Shown: one piece after another, positions 58,932 to 64,000 of the stretch
Numbering within the stretch: position 1 is the first letter of the stretch
How the letters are laid out: every line of letters starts with the position of its first letter
Assembly (NCBI GenBank): GCA_003833135.1
Contig: QZLH01000195.1
Span: 43,024-107,023 of the forward strand
Reading direction: 5' to 3'
Source: Oehlia diaphana
Taxonomy: Eukaryota > Glomeromycota > Glomeromycetes > Glomerales > Glomeraceae
Length of the DNA stretch: 64,000 bases
Notes under the pieces: generated by a model
Told to the model about the DNA's origin: nothing
Database searches by the model: none
What the model saw: the letters and a program-made list of their open reading frames with translations, nothing else
Made by a program: the position numbers and the translations under genes

Positions 58932-60240
58932 ATTGATAGGTTTTTGGATGAGTGGATTTTTTCTTTTATCACAAGATATGGAGAATCAAAATTTACATTA
59001 ATGAATTTTTTCGGAATTTTTTATCCATAAGATCGACAGCACTAAACAAATTTGGTCCTTAGGCTGCAATTCGTACAACCAAAAATAAAATACCATGGCT
59101 ACCTGTCACAATATAAATAGTACTTTATACGTGGTAATACATTCCGGGATATAAGGTTATTAATTCTGGAAATATGAGTCTTTTTATGGAAAAAAGACGG
59201 AATATAAAAAACGGATCGATTTTTTTTACAGGGGCATATAATGCGGTGACAAATAGAATAAAAAAAAAGTCAATAAAAAACGTAAACATGTCATCACGTG
59301 ACGATGTGACAAAACCATCACAAAGTAGTGTACATCTGGCTTATTTTTTGCCAATCACGACCACTAAAAAACCACAAGGGTAATTAAATGGCAAAAAAAA
59401 ATTTCTATAATAATTAACCAAAATCAGGAGCTATACTATTAAAGAGTGATTAAACAATCAACAACAAACAAGTTATAATCAATAATATATCAAAAGAGTG
59501 AAAAGTGATGAGAAACAATGATGAGGAACGGACGTTTGGATGGAAAAAATATAATGATAGAAATAATAATGGGTGAAAAATGAAGGAAAACCAAGTAAAT
59601 GAAATAAAGTTAGTAATGAACAACATGTAAGAATGAAACAAAAAAGAAATTAAATATCTTAATCGCGGATGATAAAAATATAAATGAGAAAAGAGCGACT
59701 AAAAGCCCAATGGGTAAGGAATATACAAAAGGGCGGGGAGTAAGGGAAAAATAATTTTATCTGATTAACCGTAGTTGAAGTCACGTAATACACGTTATAA
59801 AAGATTTCCAACATAAAATTTATAGGTTAATAGTTTATTTTTTTGCTTTTTTATTTTAGTTCGTTTTGTTTTTCTGTTACTTTTGTTTTTAGTTTAAATA
59901 TTGGGATTGTCCGATTAAAAAATGCATGCAAATGTGCAACTATAAAAAACACTTCGGCCTTAAGTTCAAACAAAATAAATAGTTTGAAATTAATTTCATT
60001 TTCATTCTTTTTTTTTTTCTTTCCTTTTTTTAAATTCAAATCTTTTTTATATGCAAGTTCTATATTTATAATTTTTATCAATTTCACGTCTTATAAATTG
60101 AACAGATTGAACTCCTTTGCTCTTGTTTAATTTATTTTTTTTTTTCTCCCTTCCTTACTTCTTTCTTTTTTTTTTCTCTTGTAAAGTGTTTTTAATCTTT
60201 ATTTTTTTCAAATATACAGTAATAATATTAATATATTAAT
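58932..60240. other. intergenic region
   Basis: No gene seen. It includes truncated MITE copy 4 (59143-59233) and, before the gene at 60241, a pyrimidine-rich stretch (about 60120-60185) that may be its leader. Frames at 59174-59383, 59450-59641, 59843-60130 and 59851-60087 have no domain. Confidence 0.5.
59143..59233. mobile_element. MITE copy 4, truncated, CCCTRTAAAAAA family
   Basis: It carries ATTCCGGGATATAAGGTTAT, TAATTCTGGAAATATGAG and GACGGAATATAAAAAACGGA, and ends TTTTTTACAGGG like copy 1. The left half is missing. Confidence 0.65.
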
Positions 60241-61343
60241 ATGTCCCTGCAAAATCAATCAACTACAGGGCAAAAAGCTCATCAACGTAATACGAGCATA
60301 AATAATACACTTCTTGAAAATTCCGTAACTAATCCTACATATCAATTGATACTTTTCCGAAAAATCTCATTTAAAATAATATATTTAATGATACTCCACC
60401 TTTAACTCCTCCCCAACTCCAATAAAATCTAAAAATACGAAATTACCAGGTAAATAATGACAATTATACAATAAATCTACAATAATTGTTTTTTGATATG
60501 CTCTATTATTCTTTAGATGAAAAAAATTACTCGCTTGTCCTTGAATACGCAGAAGGGGGGACATTGGGAAAATATTTAAGAGATGATACTATAAGTTTTG
60601 AATGGGAAAGTCAATTAAAATTTGCTAAGGATATCGCAAGTGCAATTTCATGGTTACATGATGAAGTGGGAATAATACACGGTGATCTTGTAAGTGTAAT
60701 ATGTTCATGTTCGTGTTATCTATAATTTATTATATTAATATCGTGAACACTATTCTTTTTAGCATCCAAATAATATCTTAATTAATAAAGGTACAATAAA
60801 AATAGCAGACTTTGGATGTTCATATCTCAAAAGATCAAACCGTAATGCTCAAGTACAAGGTGTAATACCTTACATGGATCCCAATCTTTTTGAGCAAAGT
60901 CCATGTTCGTCCGAAACCCGAGAACAACCATATATCTTAACCGAAAAGGCCGATATATATAGTCTAGGGGTATTGTTCTGGGAGTTAACAAGTCGCAAAT
61001 CACCTTTCGATTTTGAAAAAAAAACCACAAAAGGCGACCATTCTTCCATTAAAATGAACATTCGTAACGGTATTAGAGAAAAACCTGTTAAAGATACAAA
61101 TGATAAATTCGTCGCACTTTATGAAAGTAAGTATGAATTAAAGAATAATTTTTCCGCAAACAATTTTTACAATCATTTCACTTTATTTTATTAGAATGTT
61201 GGCAACACGAACCAGATGGTAGGCCGAATATTCAGCAAGTAAATTCAGAACTCAATCTTATTAACCCTGAAAAAATTAATGTATCAACTACTTTTACTCC
61301 CGAGAAAAGTGAAGCAAATGAGGATTTATACTTGTCGGATTAA
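60241..61343 (+). pseudogene. protein kinase gene lacking its N-lobe (kinase E)
   Basis: Exon 1 (60241-60449; MSLQNQSTTGQKAHQRNTSI) loses its frame before a Pro/Lys-rich end and is 1 nt out of phase. Exons 60517-60689, 60763-61126 and 61195-61343 are clean: DEKNYSLVLEYAEGGTLGKY, GIIHGDLHPNNIL (HRD changed to HGD), IKIADFGCSYL (DFG kept), VIPYMDP, KADIYSLGVLFWELTSRKSP, WQHEPDGRPNIQQV and an acidic tail. The exon(s) that should encode the Gly loop, the ATP-binding Lys and helix C are absent: exon 1 would splice straight to the hinge strand. A working kinase is therefore excluded as it stands. It belongs to the TKL-like family with HGD catalytic loops rather than to the CxxC kinases A-D. Confidence 0.75.
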
Positions 61344-64000
61344 CAAGATTTGTCACAATTGTCGGTTCGTACTTTTCGCTAACCGACTAAAATAGATATA
61401 TATGAGATATTTTTTTATGACACCGATTCTATTTTACGTTTTTTATCACTTAAAGTATTGAATACCTTACCACGCGCAACATAATCTTTACATCAAAAAA
61501 TTTTTTACATATTATCGGAATATATACATTTAATGAAAAAACAAATCCCTCTCATCGTCCTCGCTCTCACTTCATTGTCGTCAAAGCTGAACAAAGGAGG
61601 ATTGGACGATTTCCTCTGAAAGGATGTCACACATTTCACACATGGATATGGGCTATTTTTTACTTTGAACCAATTTATCCTCGCACCAAACAAGTGGAAA
61701 GACACTTCAAGGAATCATAGAGGTTTTTGAAGCTGGTCACTGTCAACTTATTCGATTCCTAAGGATGTAATCAACCGCAGATCACTGCTGGGTCTACGCT
61801 CAACATACAGTGCAATCGTATTCTCTGATGAAGAATGATTTTTTGCAGCATGAGTTTTCCATTTTTTTCTTATGTTATGTTGGCTATTTTGTTTTTTAGT
61901 ATAAATGTTTCTTGTGAGTGGTTCGATTAGTTCTAGCCGAACTCAAAAATATGTCTGATAAGTCCATGGTGTTGTTTGACGTTTTTTCATTTGAACATCT
62001 ATTCTCTTCTTTTCTTTGTTTCGTTCTCACGATTTATGAAGTTAAGACTTCCGACTTTAAAAAAAAATTAACAAACACTCAAACAACAACAAAAAATTAA
62101 ATTATTTAATCATAATTATGAACACCATAAATTTTTTTCATATTTTTCCAAACCTCGAATTTTTTTCTTTATTCGGATTTTGTTGCTTTTGTCACAATTT
62201 CTCTTTTTCACTTTTTTATTTTTTTTTTATTTTCTTTTTTTATATTTATTTTTTTATTTCAATATTTTAGATAATAAAGTACGAAATTTAGATTTTTTGC
62301 CAAAAAAAGTACAAGCGGTTAATAAAGTGATTAATGAAGTGTTAATGGAGTAATTTTTATAAGTGAAAATGTAGTATTGTGACTACAAGTGTTATAATTA
62401 CGAAAGTGTTTTTTACAAGTATTACAAGTGCTAATGTTACTTTTCAAAAGTATTATGTACAAGTTATTTACGAAGTTTCATGTTTTTTATTTTCCTATTT
62501 GTAACGATTTCCCCAAACAAAATTTAGAATAATTCTGATCCATATTGATTTAATGTAGTTACGTCAACATTTGTAATTGATTACGATTTGTAGTAATTCT
62601 TTACAATACTTATAAAAGGGAATTAAAAAAATCATAATCGCAAATTTAGAACCAAATAACCTAAAAGAAAAGGAATGAGGAATTGAAAATCGAGTGTCAA
62701 AGTAAAGGAACAAAAGTATGTCAACATTAATGAATAAAATTTGCCTTCTTTTTTTTGTGACATTTCCAGTGGCTGTTAATCAATAAAAATTGGCTTTATT
62801 AAATCACACTACATAATGCTTTGATACAAAGGTGTTATAATATATAAGGAAAGGACGAAAAAAAAATACAATAAGGAAGGATAAAGTGAAAGATCAAGGG
62901 AGAATAAAGGAAAGAAAAGATAAATTAAAAAGATGGAGATGAACTAAAAGAAAAGTGATGAGAAAACAAAATACAGTACAAATGAAAAATGATGAAATAC
63001 AACGAAAGGTGATGATGAAAAAAAAACGAAATATTTTTACCGTATATATACTGTTATTTTTTTTTTAAAAAAAAAGGTTCGATACAGCTTTTTTTTGGGA
63101 AAAAAAAACTCTTTTTCAGTTACTCAAATGAATTATTTATTAAAATATAGTTATTATATAAAGTCATGTTTTTTCCGTAATATGATGCAGGCGATCTATA
63201 CTTAAAATCATCGATCATCGATTCAAAAATACTAATTATTTTACTGGGCTTGAATGATTGTCCACTTGATGGAAATCGGTTCATCGGGCTCTAATAAATA
63301 AAAATATGAGCTACGTATCACACAAGTAGAGCATGTGATGATGATCAATCAGAAAAATTTTGATTGGCTTTCAAATGATAGTTGGTGTACACCTGGTCAC
63401 ATGATAATTTGATAATCTTCACGGCTCCTTTTAACATTTCATTTGTTAAACTCTTCTAGTTTTATGGTAAAAAATTTTTGCAATACAATACCCTCATTAA
63501 ATATATAGTATATGTATATAATTAAAGTTGGCCAAAATTAATTAAATTGGGTTTAATTTGCAAATCAATAATTCATAATTCTGGCCGAAATATTTTTAAT
63601 TCTGGCCAGATTCATAATGCCAGCCTAAATTTTGTTAAAATGAACAAAATCGAAAAAATTACCCAATAAAAAATTTTTTTATATGGTCATATGATACTAT
63701 TTCGCATACTAGTGTACAAATAGAAATAGTCTATTTATTATTCTATTTTATTTTTTAATAGTCAAAATTTTGCACTACAATAAAATTTGCATTAGGTTTA
63801 ATGAAATCACAGTATATAGAGAATATAAATTAAATTAATATTAGGCCGTTCCAACTTGATTATTTGTTTAACGTCCTCCCCCCCCTCTATTTTTTAAAAA
63901 ATTTGAGATTTAATAAACACATATTAACAAATACCCCCTCTATTTTTGAAAAAATTTAAAAGCTAATAAACATATAGTGCCTTTAAATTTTGCCTGAAAT
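61344..64000. other. intergenic region at the right edge
   Basis: No supported gene. Frames at 61505-61705 and 61918-62100 have no domain. There are poly-T stretches around 62200-62260. A T(n)A(n) palindrome lies near 63057-63076. A C/T-rich tandem duplication begins at 63881. Confidence 0.5.
63881..63976. repeat. two tandem units starting CCCCCTCTATTTTT
   Basis: 63881-63923 and 63934-63976 share CCCCCTCTATTTTT, AAAAAATTT and TAATAAACA(C)ATA. They may be the end of an element that continues beyond the window. Confidence 0.6.

Noticed and set aside
1..64000. tRNA, rRNA or CRISPR arrays
   Set aside because: I looked for tRNA B-box-like GGTTCGA and its complement with cloverleaf context and found none convincing. 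There are no spacer-type repeats; the tandem repeats are contiguous minisatellites.

Overview
The window is AT-rich eukaryotic DNA, most likely from an arbuscular mycorrhizal fungus (Glomeromycotina, Rhizophagus-like). This is inferred from four signs: short introns with GTAAGT/GTATGT donors, a lineage-typical set of kinase genes whose N-terminus carries CxxC pairs and a 'NSKRFQQNF..WTSGN' block, MATA-type HMG-box genes, and HSPA12-like Hsp70 and Sel1 genes. No species can be fixed without a search. The window is gene-poor. About two thirds is intergenic and holds small transposons, minisatellites and two N gaps.

Layout. 1-269: N-terminus of an unrecognised Ser/Arg-rich protein (-). 5110-7115: a clean five-exon gene with a calponin-homology-like C-terminal half (-). 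11271-15657: a badly decayed composite gene (-) encoding, in order, a TKL-type kinase, Sel1 repeats, pentapeptide repeats and WD40 repeats. 16905-18623, 29748-31413 and 32399-33873: three paralogous zinc-ribbon-like/kinase genes (-). The first looks intact, the second is frameshifted by a deletion in the activation segment, and the third has lost the catalytic Asp. 23578-24647 and 53325-53750: two MATA_HMG-like genes (-), the first with a frameshift in its tail. 36722-39707 (-) and 47346-49563 (+): two inverted paralogs of an Hsp70-like ATPase fused to a coiled coil. The second is clearly dead and carries a small insertion. 43834-44562: an intact single-exon PARP/ADP-ribosyltransferase-like gene (+). 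56532-58931: a longer CxxC-rich kinase gene (-) with a 2-nt insertion. 60241-61343: a kinase gene (+) whose N-lobe exons are missing.

Mobile DNA. Several elements can be delimited base by base from inverted ends and target-site duplications (TSDs): a hAT-like element with 8-bp TSD (41281-41662), a MULE-like element with 9-bp TSD (45544-46767, containing an assembly gap), a PIF/Harbinger-like element with TTA TSD (22882-23182), a 'GGGGCCCC' element (20512-21032), a four-copy family with CCCT..AGGG ends, and a 134-bp insertion inside the Hsp70-like pseudogene.

Taken together, the genes are members of families expanded in these fungi (signalling kinases, Hsp70-like ATPases, HMG factors, an ADP-ribosyltransferase) sitting among repeats, in states from intact to strongly decayed. 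Both N gaps are flanked by direct copies of the same sequence, which suggests unmerged contig ends. Some frameshifts could therefore also be assembly errors.
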